A DNA stretch of 64,000 nt from Lycium barbarum (lineage: Eukaryota; Streptophyta; Magnoliopsida; Solanales; Solanaceae): assembly GCF_019175385.1 (NCBI RefSeq), contig NC_083346.1, positions 88,674,543-88,738,542 of the forward strand. Direction: 5' to 3'. A program made the position numbers and the translations under genes. Shown here in pieces: positions 36,275 to 49,306 of the stretch. The notes under the pieces were generated by a model. That model did not search any database. It saw only the letters and a program-made list of their open reading frames with translations, and was not told where the DNA came from. Numbering within the stretch: the stretch's first letter is position 1; each line of letters opens with the position of its first letter.

Positions 36275-39200
36275 TGTCACGACCCAACTAGGGCCGCGAC
36301 GGGTACCCAATACTTGTACCGAGCACCCCCTATCTCGTATCGTATTCTTATCACTAAGTGGGCCGTATGCACTATACCATATCCTGTTTTTTTTGCTTAA
36401 CATCAACATTAATAGCATAATTATAAACACGGGCTAATAAACTTTGCTAGTACATTATACAGCGACGAGGACCCTTAAGAGTACAAAACATCTAACTATA
36501 CATATCTGTCTACGAGCCTCTAAACAGAGTACACATATACATAAGAAGGGCCGAGTACTGCCGTGCCCGAATATATACACAAAATAGTACCAAGGAACTG
36601 AGGCTCCGAGACAACTGGAGCGCCGCTATAGTAATGCTGATGAAGCTCCTAGGAGTCAAGCCTGTCTACCTGCTGACCTGCGCGGCATGAAACGCAGCGT
36701 CCACAAGAAGGGACGTCAGTACGAATAGTGTACCGAGTATGTAAGGCATGGAAAAATAATGCAAGCCGAACCATAGAGCTTGAATAACAATATCATGGGA
36801 TCATAGGACATATAATGAAATAAGAAAGTAACCTGTACATAGGAATGCCCTTTCAGGCCAGATACCATGCATGCTTGTCTGTCTTTGGAAAACATTTCTT
36901 TTTCATAGACATAGAAAATAGAACTTATATTATGTCATGTCTTATCATATCATATCATATCGTATCAAATCATATGAGATCATGTCATATCATATCGTGT
37001 AATAGCATAGCAGGACATAGCATAGCACCGAACAATGTCGGCTCGCCCACATGGCACCGAAATACATCGGCTCGCCCATATATCCCGCGTCCGGGATGAT
37101 AAGCCAGCTGACCAGGTGGCAATGAAACATGTTTCCCTTCCCATCCCCCATGTACATATTCATATCTCACATACATATGTCATATAAGCATGCAGGAGAG
37201 CCCAAAGAAAATCATGTAACCATCAGAGTGACATAAGGTCGGTGACCTCCGATTACATTATGGAACAATCGTGATTGCCTTGTCTAACCTTGAAGGAACG
37301 AGTATTTTAAGGCGAGACTATCAACGGAGAATAGTGTTGAAAGAAACATAGAATGAAATCATAGACGTCATAGAAATCAATTCACCGGCTTTAGAATCTT
37401 TAGAGGATGGTGTCATAACCAAGGAATAGAATTGAAATCAAGAACTAGTTTGATACTTTCATATTCATATTGGGTCCTTAGCTTAAGACTCTTAGTCATG
37501 GAATCATTCTTGTCATACTTATCATAGACGTATTCTCTTCCTTAGCATCATCGTTATCATGGTCATCATAGACATATTTCTATTAAAAATAGTACAGTAC
37601 TTATCGTTTGATAATTGGAACAAGGATCAAAAGCTTCCTTTGGATTCTACTCCAAAATGAGTCACACGGAGCAATAGGGAAAATCCGGGAACAATGGGCC
37701 CACCTCGGGCCGAATGAGGTAGCGTACACCATTTTCATATGTTACATGTCATGGCGTTACTTGTGAGGGTTTCAAGGTAGTCGGGTCTTATTTATGCAAG
37801 TTCTAGAGGTTTAGGAAGTTTTTCCAACATTTCACACGATTTATAATTCAATTCTACTGAATGAAAAAGGGGAAACTTTAGGTAGGATTCCGGAGAATAG
37901 AGTTGTCCCCGAGGCTCGTATCCGACCTATTATGTCTAAGACATGCCGTAGAAGGAAGGGTGAAGCCTTACATACCTCTTTCCGCTCCTTATGCTATTCC
38001 AAATTCAAGTTGCAAATCCGCCAAAATCTACAAATTGGTCACATTTACCAAACTTGATTAGAGCATTTAGAATTGAAATCTTAAGATAATACTTGGCTAC
38101 CGAAATTTCGGCAGCACTTCCCCTGTAAATACACCATCCCCAAAGTTCAACTCAGTCAATTTTTAATCAACAACAATCCAGGAATTCAACCCGGCCAAAT
38201 TATCAACATAATATCAACAACCATACTAACAATTTCCATATTCAATCCAAGATACATTATAACAACTTAATCAATTTACTACTTCCTTCAAAACCTTCCA
38301 ACTCCAATAAAACAATAACAACCTTATAATATACATTCCAACAACACCATATTAATATCATTACCTTCCATACATGTAAGAACATAATATTCAATTTACA
38401 TAATCTTCCAAGACAAGCCTCCAACTACTAATACTTCACTAAGCTCATTAGGCTTTTGTTAGCAATATAGAATCCACACAACAACAATCAATATACTAAA
38501 TAAAATTAACTCATCTTCCTCCACACCACACCACAACTACACGGCTAACATCATGCACACACAACTACAACCTCTCCAAAATCATTCAACTTCCATTATC
38601 AACATAGCATCCACAACAATAACAACCAAACACTAGATAGAATAATTAAAACATGATTCATACACACACATAGGCATGCACGGCCACACACCTATATTCT
38701 TTTTCTTCATGAATTTCACTCATTTTTACACACTACAACATGCACAACATATAAGAAAAGGATGAACCCTTACCTTCTTCTTTGATTCTCCAACTTGCTT
38801 GAATTTCCAACTTATGAATTTGTGTTTTTCTTGCTTCAATAACAACTCTACTTTGTTAAGGACCCTCCACTTGGTAGAAAATGATTTTTGAAGGAATTTT
38901 TGTCAATTTTCTTGTTGTTTTTGCACTTGGCCGAAATGGCCTCAGAGCTTTCTCTTGCTTTTCTTGTTCTTTTGTTTTCTTGAAATGTCTAGAAGGTGTT
39001 GGAAATAAGATGACTAAGTCATCTTTTTATTTATCCATTAAGATCCAAAGTGGGCTAAGCCCACTCCAAGTGGGAAGGCCAACATGGCCCAAAACATAAG
39101 CCTATTTTTTTTTGTACTTCATGACAAATTTTAATTTTTCCAATTTCCAAATTTGCCCTTCGTCTTCCTCCATAATTCCACGAGTCATATTGCGAATTTC

Positions 39201-39349
39201 CCTTTATGCCCTTGACCTTTCTTAATATTCCCACTTCAAAATTTTCATAACAACTTGTATGCCAAACAAAATAAAAAAATAAGGCCTTGCTTGTCATCTC
39301 CCCGCAATTATCTTAAATTATCCAAATGCGCAAAATGCGGGATATAACA
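36275..39349 (-). repeat. Solo LTR 2 (A-like, minus, ~3.08 kb), TSD TGATA
   Basis: Minus-strand start TGTTATATCCCGC at 39349, end GTCGTGACA at 36275, flanked by TGATA (36270-36274 and 39350-39354). No interior on either side. It has a TATGA-type array (about 36935-37020), HP1 with one G-to-A-type mismatch (TCAGTAC 36716-36722, GTACCGA 36730-36736), and the same CTGACCAGGTGGC block that occurs in A near 450-470. Confidence 0.95.
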
Positions 39350-39354
39350 TGATA

Positions 39355-39432
39355 TTAGTAAGCATTGGAATTGGATACGAGTATTGATCTTCATTGAACA
39401 TTCGAGGACGAATGTTTCTAAGAGGGGAAGGA
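39355..39432 (+). promoter_or_regulatory. End of E interior: pre-PPT hairpin and polypurine tract
   Basis: AACATTCG-AGGA-CGAATGTT (39397-39416), then AAGAGGGGAAGGA, then the 3' LTR start TGTAACACCTCG at 39433. Confidence 0.8.
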
Positions 39433-41677
39433 TGTAACACCTCGTACCTTGGCGTTAGGATATGTCGTAAATTTCGTACATGATTAAGGTCATTCATGAG
39501 GTTATAGAGGGTTTATAACGGTATTATTATAAGACCCAGTATGTTTGACAACCTGGATACCGTTAGATGTTATTTTGATATGGCATATATATTTTCTTTT
39601 AAGTAAAACCTTTTAGTAAATATTTGACCACTATGATTTCGGGTAGTTACTATTATTACTACCTCCGAATATGTTTTAAATTATACACATTATATGAGGA
39701 AGAATATAAATGGGATTTCCTTTATTATAAAGGTAGAACTGATTTTCTCATGAGAAAAGAAAGTACTTTTTCCCATTTTGAGAATTTATAGAACAAAATT
39801 TGTACACTTGAGATCAGATTGGAGAATTAAAATGTGATGAAATATTTTTTTTTTGGATATAATGTTAGTATATGTGTAAATTTTTATGAGGTATTTTGGA
39901 ACTATTAGTATTTTAAATTGTGAATTTATTTTGTTACAATGTATAATAATTATCAATTAATAGATAAATTATATACATATATTATATGAATAAGTGGGTA
40001 GGTGGAATTATATACGTGCATGTAAGTGTAGGTGGCATAGTTAGTAGTGAGTATTAAAGGGGGTTGGCCAAAAGGATGCCATGTGTAAAGGAAAAAGGAC
40101 TTCCATTTATCTCTTTTCACTTTACTGAGAGGATTCATCTTTCAAGCAAATATAGGCAATATATGTTTCATAGTAGCATTAGATCGTGAGCTACATTTTC
40201 TTGGCAGTAGCACAACACAATCACGTCAATAGTGGGAGCTGATTTCTCACTTTGATTCACCAATCTACTTAGCAACGTTTTCCCCCACAAATACCTTGAT
40301 AATTTGTGTTTTCTTCAAAAAAAAGAAAAATAGATGCCACATAGGAGGGCACGTGTAAACAACAAGGGCAGCACCTAAATACCCATTTGATGACTAAGTG
40401 GATCCATTATTTCATTCACAAAATTGGAATTTGAGAGAGAAGCAATTTATTTCCCAAAGTGAGCTAGAGAGAAGGACTCTCGGCCATGGTTGCTCTTAGT
40501 TGAGCTCAAGATTTTGATAACAAATAAAATGGTTTCTAAGGTGCTACATACATTCAAAGGGGGTGGCAGCATGAATTTAATTCTTGGAGCAACAAGAATA
40601 CTTGCAATCTTAATCTACAAAATGCAACAACGTTAGGTGTTCTCAATTTGCTAAGGTAAGATTCAATCCTTTTTACACATTTTGGAGAATGTTTAGACTT
40701 GTATAATTGATAGATGTATGTTGAATATGAAGTGTTATATATGTTGATGTGGGAGTTCAAGTTGGACCGTGTAGTAGGGTTGTGTTGAGTAAGGATGGTG
40801 AATTGATTTTAAGTTGCATTGTGGTTGTTACTATCATGGATTATATAGTAAAAGAATGAAAGAATTGGATAGTTAAGGTTAAAGTTGTGTTGTTATGAAC
40901 ATGTTGTTATCCTTGTCAAATTGGAATGATTGAAGATATGACTATGTCCATATGTTATTGTTGGTATTTCTGTGTTGACAGGAGGATAATTGGCAAATCG
41001 AGTTAGTCGAATATATAGGGGAAATGCTGCCCGATTGTCATTAAGAATTTAACTAATAGAAAACCCTAAACGAGGAATATAAGTTAAAAGAATAAGTTCT
41101 ATAAGCGATGGCCTACGGATTTATAAACTAGAAAATATAGTTACTAACGATAACGTTACTCTTATATTAAATAGGCTAAAAGAGCGACGAGGCGAACAGA
41201 TTTATGAATAGTCGCTAACAGGTATGTAAAGTTAACCCTTCTTTCTTTTTGGCATGATCTTTATGAAACGAACAGACGATGTGTATAAGGTTCCAAGGAA
41301 ATTCCTATTCTTAGAGCCACTAGGATGACTAATGTTATTGATTCCCAGAACTTACTTTATTATGTTTTGATACGTACATATGGTTCCAGAGTTCGATTTT
41401 GATATAATTCACAGTGACATTCGAAAAGTATTTGCCATGACTATTGTCTTGATTTGCAATTGATGGTTTGTTTTGATTATTCCAGTAAGTCTCAAATATG
41501 ATTTAAATTGCATATAGTTGCTCACTACTCTGCTCGTGCGTGCCTCAATATGTCTTTCACTGAGTCCCGGGCCAGGACACGTTTTCGTGAACAGTTTCAC
41601 TGCATTGTTCACCGAGTCCCTCACTAGAGGGCCGGGACACGTTATATATATGATGTGATGATATGATGGTGTGATGA
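39433..41677 (+). repeat. 3' LTR of element E, first part
   Basis: Starts TGTAACACCTCGTACC. Contains a splice-like AAGGTAAGATTC (40653) and a CCGGGCCAGGACACG block repeated at 41567 and 41628. Interrupted after GATGA by F; it resumes at 51727. Total LTR about 3.07 kb. Confidence 0.85.
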
Positions 41678-41845
41678 TGTTACACCTCGGAAAATTTCCC
41701 GTTGGTACGCAAGTAAATGAACTAATGATGTGTGCGAGGAGTGCGAGTGTATAATGTTTCATGGGAAATGTATGTAAAGGGATGTGGATGATTAGAATGA
41801 AAAGTCGAGAAATGAGAAAAATTGAAAGTTGGCAAAACTGCCCAG

Positions 41846-42200
41846 TGGTCGTATATTGCAAAATACGGATCGTAAAGTGCAATACGGTCCGTAAACTGGC
41901 AGTCGTAAACTGCCATGCAAAAGCTTCAGCTTTCTGCCAGTGGTCGTAAAGTGCAAATACGGACCGTAAACTGGTATACGGTCCGTAAACTGCCAGGTCG
42001 TAAACTGGCATGCCAAAATTCAACTTTCTGCCAGCCGAGGAAATGGTTAAATACGACCTGGTGGACGGACCGTAAAGTGATTTACGGCCCGTAAACCATG
42101 GTCGTAAATCACCATCAAGGCAGCCCAGCTTCTGGTTCTGGAAATGGCTAAATACGGCCATAGAGGACGAGCCGTATAGTGGAATACGGTCCGTAAACCT
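41846..42200. repeat. CGGTCCG palindrome array in F 5' LTR
   Basis: About ten words: ATACGGTCCGTAAACTG, ATACGGACCGTAAACTGG, ACGGACCGTAAAGTG, TACGGCCCGTAAACC and single-sided GTCGTAAACTG half-sites, interleaved with a repeated CTTTCTGCCAG word. Confidence 0.85.
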
Positions 42201-43346
42201 CCATGGACGACCACTGTTCACCCAGCACAGATTTTCCAATTCATTAAATATGAGGATCAAGACTTATTTTATTTCATTACAACATTACACCACTTCTCTG
42301 TAAAACTTCTCTCTACATTTATTATATGAGTTTTCAAGGATTATAAGCCATCAATAACATTAAGACAAGTGAATCAAGGATAAGGGAATCATCAAGGATC
42401 ATCCAAGTCAAGAAATCCAAATGGAGAAAAACTAGGGTTTTGTTCAAAGAAGAGTATTTTCAACCAAAGCTTGTTCTTACAACTTCTAAGGTAAGATTCA
42501 TGATTTTTACAAGATGTTTAAGGTATTGGAGAATTAAAATACATGGATTGTAGAAAATGTGGTCAACTAGGTCATGAATGATGAATAGTGACATTTTGAG
42601 AAATAGTTTGGATTGAGTTATGAATGTTGTTGTGTTGTGATATGAATGTGTTATAAATGGTAGTAAGATCATGAACTAAACACTTTAGACGAATGGATGA
42701 AGATGGGTGTTATGACCATGAATGTGGGTGAATTAGAGGCAAATTGAGGAATCTAGATAATGTGGATAATGTGAATGACTAATGGCCATTGTTATGATAT
42801 TAATGAAGGTATAAACGCTAGCATTGGAAGGGAACGTGAAAGTGTAGAATAGTTCGACGGAAAGGTATGTAAGGCTAACCCTTCTTTCATAAGGCATGGT
42901 TCTTGGCCAAATTCCTAATTCCTCTATATGAGTATGTTGTCTTCACATGGTTGACATTCCGAGCTCATAAGCTCACGACCTTTGATATGTACTATGATTA
43001 TACTACGTTCCTCGTATGACGAGTAAGTCCATAATGTAGATGTAACGATAACGATGAGAATAGTAATCATAATGATATCAAAAATGATGTAAAAGGTGTC
43101 TACGGGCTATTATACTTATATGTGCCTATGAAGGGCTATAATGAACCCCGAGCTTATAACGCCGGGTAGAATATATGTATATGAATATGTATGAAGTATG
43201 TATACGATTATGAAACGCGCGCGCACGTCTGCAGATGGTACGGATAACCCTGAAACCTTGGTAGGGCCAGGTAGAAATAACATTGAGCCTTGGTTGGCCA
43301 AGTATGTATGAAACACCGAACCTTATGGTCGGGTACGCTATGTATG

Positions 43347-43354
43347 TATATAAG
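43347..43354 (+). promoter_or_regulatory. Possible TATA box, F 5' LTR
   Basis: TATATAAG, about 240 bases before HP1. The region is AT-rich with many TATGTATA words, so the assignment is weak. Confidence 0.3.
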
Positions 43355-43591
43355 TGTATGGCTATGTATATAATATGAATATGAATGTGATAAGACTATG
43401 TATAAGAATACGAATAAGGACATGTATATGAATTTGAGCACAAGTATGGTACGAGTATTATTATGGGATACGAACGACGATGTATGCAAGTAAGCGACAT
43501 GATGATGATGATATTACTGTCTCCCCTCCTATGCTATCTTCATATGATATCTATTATGCTTCTATATTGATGTTGATCATGCTTTACATAC

Positions 43592-43789
43592 TCAGTACAT
43601 TCTTCGTACTGACGTCCTTTTGTTTGTGGACGCTGCGTCATGCCCGTAGGTGCACAGGGAGACAGACTTGATCCATAACTGCTTGTTCAGAGATTGCATA
43701 GCAGAGCTCCATTTCTTTCGGGGCCGTAGCTTTTGGGTACTTATTCTTTTGTGTATATAATTATGGGCATAGCGGGGTCCTGTCCCGCT
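43592..43789 (+). promoter_or_regulatory. Hairpins HP1-HP3 in F 5' LTR
   Basis: TCAGTAC (43592-43598)/GTACTGA (43606-43612); GACGTCC/GGACGC around a T-rich loop; AGCGGG (43771-43776)/CCCGCT (43784-43789). The 3' LTR repeats them at 51221 onward. Confidence 0.65.
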
Positions 43790-44095
43790 CATACGATATG
43801 TCATACTCTTAGAGGCTCGTAGTCATGTGTATGTGGGTAGAGATGTTCGGCCATGTTGGCTCATGTTTTGTATATCTTTTGTTAGCCACGTCGGCCTTGT
43901 ACTTATGATGTGGCACAGATGCCTATGATATATTAAATGATGATGGTCGTCTAATGGGATCAATATGATTAATGATAAGAAAAGCACAAATTGACTTATG
44001 GTTCACCTAGATGTTATGTTATGTACGATAAGTGGGTGCTCGGGTGGGTAGCACCGGATGCTCGTCGCGGCCCCCTAGCCGGGTCGTGACAAAAG

Positions 44096-44107
44096 TGGTA
44101 TCAGAGC
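44096..44107 (+). other. Primer-binding site of element F
   Basis: TGGTATCAGAGC, four bases after the 5' LTR. Confidence 0.97.
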
Positions 44108-44301
44108 AGTTCAGTCCTAGGATGTGTCTACGAGCCGTGTCTAGTAGAGTCTTGGTTATGGGTGTGTTGCGCGCCACACTTATAAACGAGAAGCTGCGGA
44201 CATTTTAGGAATATATGACCTTCTTTCTTCATAAGAATCGTGCGATAGAGCTATGATGTAAGAAATTCTTGTTCCTAAATCGTGTGTTGTGTATTTCAGA
44301 G

Positions 44302-45630
44302 ATGCCTAAAAAGAAAAAGGCTACAGCAGCCCAAAAGGGCAAGACGGTGGCAGAAAAGCGGGCTGAAAGAGCACCGCCACCGGTAGTAGAGGAAGATGAG
44401 TCCCAGAGTGCGGCTTAATCTCAGTCCTCCCAGACAGTGCCTATTACTGAGGAGCACGTGGGAACCTCAGCCCCAGCTCCAGCTCCTCCACCGAATGCTT
44501 CGGGCCAAGACGTGAGAGAGGCCATTAATTTGTTGACTCAGTTGGTTGCGGCCCAGACTCAGAGGCCAAGAGCAGGGCAAGGTGACAGGGTTGTTAGTGC
44601 AAGGGCCCGTGACTTCATTGCTTTGAAACCCCCGGAATTCTTTGGGTCGAAACTGGAGGAGGATCCCCAGGACTTTATTGACGGTATGTTGAGGACTCTC
44701 CGGTTGATACATGCTTCAGACACCGAATCGGTGGAGCTAGCGTCATATAGATTGAGGGATGTCTCAGTCCAGTGGTATACAGTTTGGATGGTTTCGCGGG
44801 GAGCCAATGCACCTCCACCGGTATGGCAAGAGTTTGTTGATGCTTTTCTCCGTCATTATATGCCTCTGGAAGTTCGGCGAGCTAGGGCCGATAAATTCTT
44901 GAATCTGAGGCAAGGTAGCATGAGTGCTACAGAGTATAGTCTCCGCTTCAATTCCTTGGCTAGGTATGCTTCGGCCATGGTAGCGGATATGGGCGATCGG
45001 GTGCACCGGTTTGTGAAATGCCTAGGGCCACACTTGATGGATAAATGCTTGATTGCGTCCCTTCAGGATGGCACGGATATTGCACGCATTCAGGCACATG
45101 CTCAGGAATTAGAGGAACACCTACAGCAGCGGAGAAATGAACGTGAGCAGGATAGGGGCCATAACAAGAGGCCCAGACCTTCGGGTTCGAGGAACGAGTC
45201 CAAGGGCGGACACAGACAACAGTTTCCCAGCCATTCAGGCTATTCTATGACAAGTACACCTCCACAGTTCACGGGGCAGAGATTTGACAGATCTACTCGA
45301 TCCGAGCCGAGTCAGGGTTATTCGGGGTCTCAGTTTAGAGGTGATTCAGGCCAGTCAAGGCCGCCTGTACCATGATGTTCCCAGTGTGGGAAGTTGCATT
45401 GGGGTCGATGCCGATTGGGCTCGGATGGTTGCTATTCATGTGGTCAACCAGGCCATATTTTGCGTGATTGCCCCTCAGTACAGGGTAGAGGTAAGACCCA
45501 GCCAGCAGGGTCGGCAGCCGGATCATCAGCATCTGTACGCCCTACGGGGCCAGGTTCACATGCGCCAGTCGACCATGGTAGAGGTAGAGGCAGAGCTCCC
45601 AGTACTAGCGGTCCTCAGCACCGTATTTAT
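44302..45630 (+). pseudogene. gag: Element F gag with zinc knuckle, two stops
   Basis: Starts ATGCCTAAAAAGAAAAAGG at 44302, a basic N-terminus as in I and H. A TAA at codon 39 (44416-44418) breaks it; the same frame then stays open to a TGA at 45373-45375. The core has AVQWYT-type and EFVDAFLRHYMPLEVRRARADKF motifs and EYSLRFNSLARYA, the Retrotrans_gag pattern. After the TGA come [12 protein letters not shown] and the CCHC knuckle [14 protein letters not shown] (45430-45471). The stops are CAA-to-TAA and CGA-to-TGA type changes. Gag would build the virus-like particle. Confidence 0.93.
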
Positions 45631-48600
45631 GCTTTGGCTGGACGCCAAGATCTTGAGTCTTCTCCTGATGTAGTCACAGGTATATTATTGGTATTCTCTT
45701 ATGATGTATATGCTTTGATTGATCTGGGCTCCACATTATCATATGTTACTCCATATATTGCGGGTCGATTTATAATTGAGCCGGAGTCTATCAAACCTTT
45801 TGAGGTGTCTACACCCGTGGGTCACTCGGTAATAGCTAGACGAGTATATAGGAATTGTGTGATTGTGATTTGTGATCGTCGTACCGTGATTGATTTGCAT
45901 GAGCTAGAGATGGTAGATTTTGATGTCATTATGGGCATGGATTGGTTGGCTTCTTGTTATGCCAATGTTGATTGTAGAATAAAGATGGTTCATTTCCAAT
46001 TTCCGGGAGAACCAGTCTTAGAATGGAAAGGAAATTCGGCATCACCAAAAGGTAGGTTTATTTTCTATCTAAAGGCAAGGAAGATGATCACTAAAGGGTG
46101 CATTTATCACCCAGTACGAGTTCAAGATGTAGAAGCTGAGTCGCCGACTCTTCAGTCAGTTCCGGTAGTGAACGAATTTCCGGATGTGTTCCCGGAAGAG
46201 CTTCCAGGCCTTCCTCCCGAGCGAGAGATCGATTTTGCGATTGATGTGTTGCTAGACACTAATCCCATATCTATTCCTCCCTATAGGATGGCACCCGCAG
46301 AGTTGAAAGAGTTGAAGGAGCAATTGAGGGACTTGCTTGATAAAGGCTTCATTAGGCCTAGCTCATCCCCGTGGGGAGCACCCGTATTGTTCAACCGAAA
46401 GAAGGATGGCTCCTTGAGAATGTGCATTGATTATCGACAATTGAATAAAGTGACGATTAAAAACAAGTATCCTCTTCCGAGGATCGATGATTTATTTGAT
46501 CAATTGCAAGGTGCCAAATGGTTTTCAAAGATTGATTTGAGGTCTGGGTACCACCAAGTAAGAGTTAGGGAGAAAGATATCCCTAAGACAGCTTTCAGAA
46601 CAAAATATGGCCACTTCGAGTTCCGAGTAAGGTCGATTGTGTTAACTAATGCACCGGCAGCGTTTATGGGCTTAATGAATAATGTATTCAGACCTTTTCT
46701 GGATCTATTCGTGATTGTATTCATCGACGATATCCTAGTGTATTCTAGATCCAAGGCAGAACATGTGGATCATTTGCGAATTGTCCTTAGAGTTCTTCGA
46801 GCCCGAGAGTTATTCGCGAAGTTTTCCAAATGCGAGTTTTGGTTGAATTCAGTGGCATTTCTGGGCCACATTGTTTCAGATGACGGTATTCGAGTGGATA
46901 GCCAAAATATTGAGGCAGTGAAGACTTGGCCAAGGCCCACGACCCCTACGGAGGTTCGTAGCTTTTTGGTCTTAGCAGGTTATTACAGAAGATTTGTTGA
47001 GGATTTCTCTTCTATTTCTACACTACTCACCAAGTTGACTCAGAAGTCAGCTAAGTTTCAATGGACAGATGCTTGCGAGCGTAGTTTCCAAGAGTTGAAA
47101 GACCGACTGACTTCAGCCCCAGTCTTGACACTTCCAGAGGGATTGGAAGGATATGTTATTTATTGTGATGCTTCAGGCATCGGGCTAGGCTGTGTATTGA
47201 TGCAAAATGGTAAGGTGATTACGTATGCTTCTAGACAATTACAGAAACATGAGCAGAATTATCCTACCCATGACTTAGAATTGGCCGCGGTGGTCCATGC
47301 TTTAAAGATATGGAGACATTACTTATATGGTGTCCACATGGATATTTATACAGATCATAAGAGTCTCCAGTACATCTTCAAGCAGAAAGAGTTGAATTTG
47401 CGGCAACGACGATGGCTAGAGTTGCTAAAAGACTATGATGTTGAAATCCTGTACCACCCCGGAAAGGCAAATGTTGTGGCTGATGCTCTTAGCCGTAGGT
47501 CGATGGGAAGTCTAAGTGAGGTACGACCAGAAAAGAAAGAGATGACCCGTGATCTTCAGTAGTTAGCTAGCCTAGGAGTCCGAGTGGTGGACTCAGGTAG
47601 CAGCGGAGCTACTATTCAGAATTCAGCAGTTTCATCGTTAGTAGCGGAAGTAAAAGAGCGACAATATGAGGATCCCATGCTAATGCAGTACAGAGATACA
47701 CTCCCTCAGAAGGAGGGGTCATCATTTGACATTTCGGAAGACGGAGTTCTCCGATGTCGAGGCAGGTTATGTGTTCCCGATACGGAAGGTCTATGCCATC
47801 AGATTTTGAGAGAAGCTCATTGTTCCCGTTACTCCGTTCACCCCGGAGTGACGAAAATGTATCATGATCTTAAGTCTATATATTGGTGGAATGGGATGAA
47901 GAAAATATAGCGGAATTCGTAGCTCAGTGTCCAAATTGCCAACAAGTGAAGATCGAGCACCAAAGGCCGGGTGGCTTATTGCAAGCTATAGAAATCCCAA
48001 CTTGGAAGTGGGCAGTGATTAATATAGAGTTCATTATAGGGTTACCCCGTTCTCGACGTAAATATGATTCTATATGAGTGATCGTGGATAGACTCACAAA
48101 GTCAGCGCATTTCTTACCGGTCAGAACGACCTATATGGCAGAAGATTATGCCAAGCTTTATCTTAAAGAGATAGTGAGACTCCATGGCGTTCCGGTATCT
48201 ATTATCTCTGATAGAGGAACTCAGTTTACAACCAAGTTTTAGGGGTCTTTCCAAGAAGGTTTAGGGACCCAAGTGCGCCTAAGCACGACATTTCACCCCC
48301 AGACCGATGGGCAAGCTGAACGTACTATTCAGACTCTTGAAGATATGTTACGGGCATGTATGATAGATTTTGGAGGAAATTGGGATGACCATTTGCCACT
48401 CATTGAGTTTGCTTACAATAACAGTTATCATTCTAGCATTCAAATGGCACCGTATGAGGCTCTATATGGGCGAAAATGTAGATCCCCAATTGGGTGGTTT
48501 GAAACCGAAGAAGCTAAGTTGATAGGGCCAGACTTTGTCCAGCAAGCAATAGAGAAAGTTAAGCTCATACAAGATTGGTTACTAGCGCCTCAAAGTCGTC

Positions 48601-49100
48601 AGAAGTCCTATGCGGATAATCGTCGAAGAGACTTAGAGTTCGAAGTGAAAGATTTGGTATTCTTAAAAGTGTCGCCGATGAAGGGCGTGATGAGATTTGG
48701 CAAAAAGGGGATGCTCAGTCCCCGGTATATTGGGCCATACGAAATTGTGCACAAAATAGGCAAAGTGGCCTATGAGCTAGATCTACCTCCAGATTTGGAG
48801 TCAGTCAATCCAGTATTTCATGTCTCGATGCTTCGGAAGTGCGTTGGAGATCCTACGAGGATCGTCCCAGTGAATGATATTCAAGTGACAGAAAAACTAA
48901 CTTATGATGAAATACCCATTGCCATATTAGATAGGCAAGTATGGAGGCTTAGAAACAAAGAAGTGGCCTCAATTAAAGTTCTGTGGAGAAATAACAATCG
49001 AGAGGAAATGACATGGGAAGCGGAAGAGAATATGCGATCCAAATACCCACATTTATTCCAGCCCTTGGAAGAAGTCCAAGATGAGACGTCAAAATCATAA
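45631..49100 (+). pseudogene. pol: Element F pol: protease to chromodomain, disrupted
   Basis: Same frame as gag. Protease site [10 protein letters not shown] (Asp at 45721-45723); RT with [10 protein letters not shown] and FIDD near 46720; RNase H YCDASG and [10 protein letters not shown] carries odd changes ([10 protein letters not shown] where G has [10 protein letters not shown]). Breaks: TAG 47560-47562; a one-base loss near 47903 inside the integrase zinc region; TGA 48075-48077; TAG 48240-48242. The last part (48273-49100) is open: integrase [14 protein letters not shown] with the catalytic Glu, GPY segment, and chromodomain ending YPHLF. Four of the five stops in gag-pol are single C-to-T or G-to-A changes from Gln, Arg or Trp codons seen in G or expected there; the fifth is of the same type. 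Confidence 0.95.
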
Positions 49101-49306
49101 GGTATGCATGTTTTCCCTTTTATACATTCAGGTCGTGTGTGGCCAAAATTCTAGTGCTGTTGTATTATTGCCCTGTGAGGCATTGTTATTGTGGGTTGTT
49201 GTGACATGGTGGTAGTGCCACATTACAGAGAAAACTCTGGTGAAAATTTTATAGAATTCCCCAAGCCTTTAACATTCGAGGACGAATGTTCCTAAGAGGG
49301 GTAGAA
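49101..49306 (+). promoter_or_regulatory. 3' UTR, pre-PPT hairpin and polypurine tract of element F
   Basis: Includes GGTCGTGTGTGGCC (about 49131), also found after pol in G, H and I; the hairpin AACATTCG-AGGA-CGAATGTT (49271-49290); and AAGAGGGGTAGAA before the LTR. Confidence 0.8.

Larger units (their letters stand above)
41678..44091 (+). repeat. 5' LTR of element F (2414 bp)
   Basis: TGTTACACCTCGG to GGGTCGTGACA. In order: palindrome array (41846-42200), AAGGTAAGATTC (from 42488), AAAGGTATGTAAGG (from 42861), TATATAAG at 43347-43354 (possible TATA box), HP1 (43592-43612), HP2 (43611-43633), CGTAG|GT (43645-43651), HP3 (43771-43789). Confidence 0.97.

Noticed and set aside
41409..42260. 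283-codon minus-strand frame, the longest outside pol
   Set aside because: It crosses the E/F insertion junction at 41677/41678 and covers the palindrome array. Its shorter twin appears at 49269-49535 in the other F LTR. No known domain.
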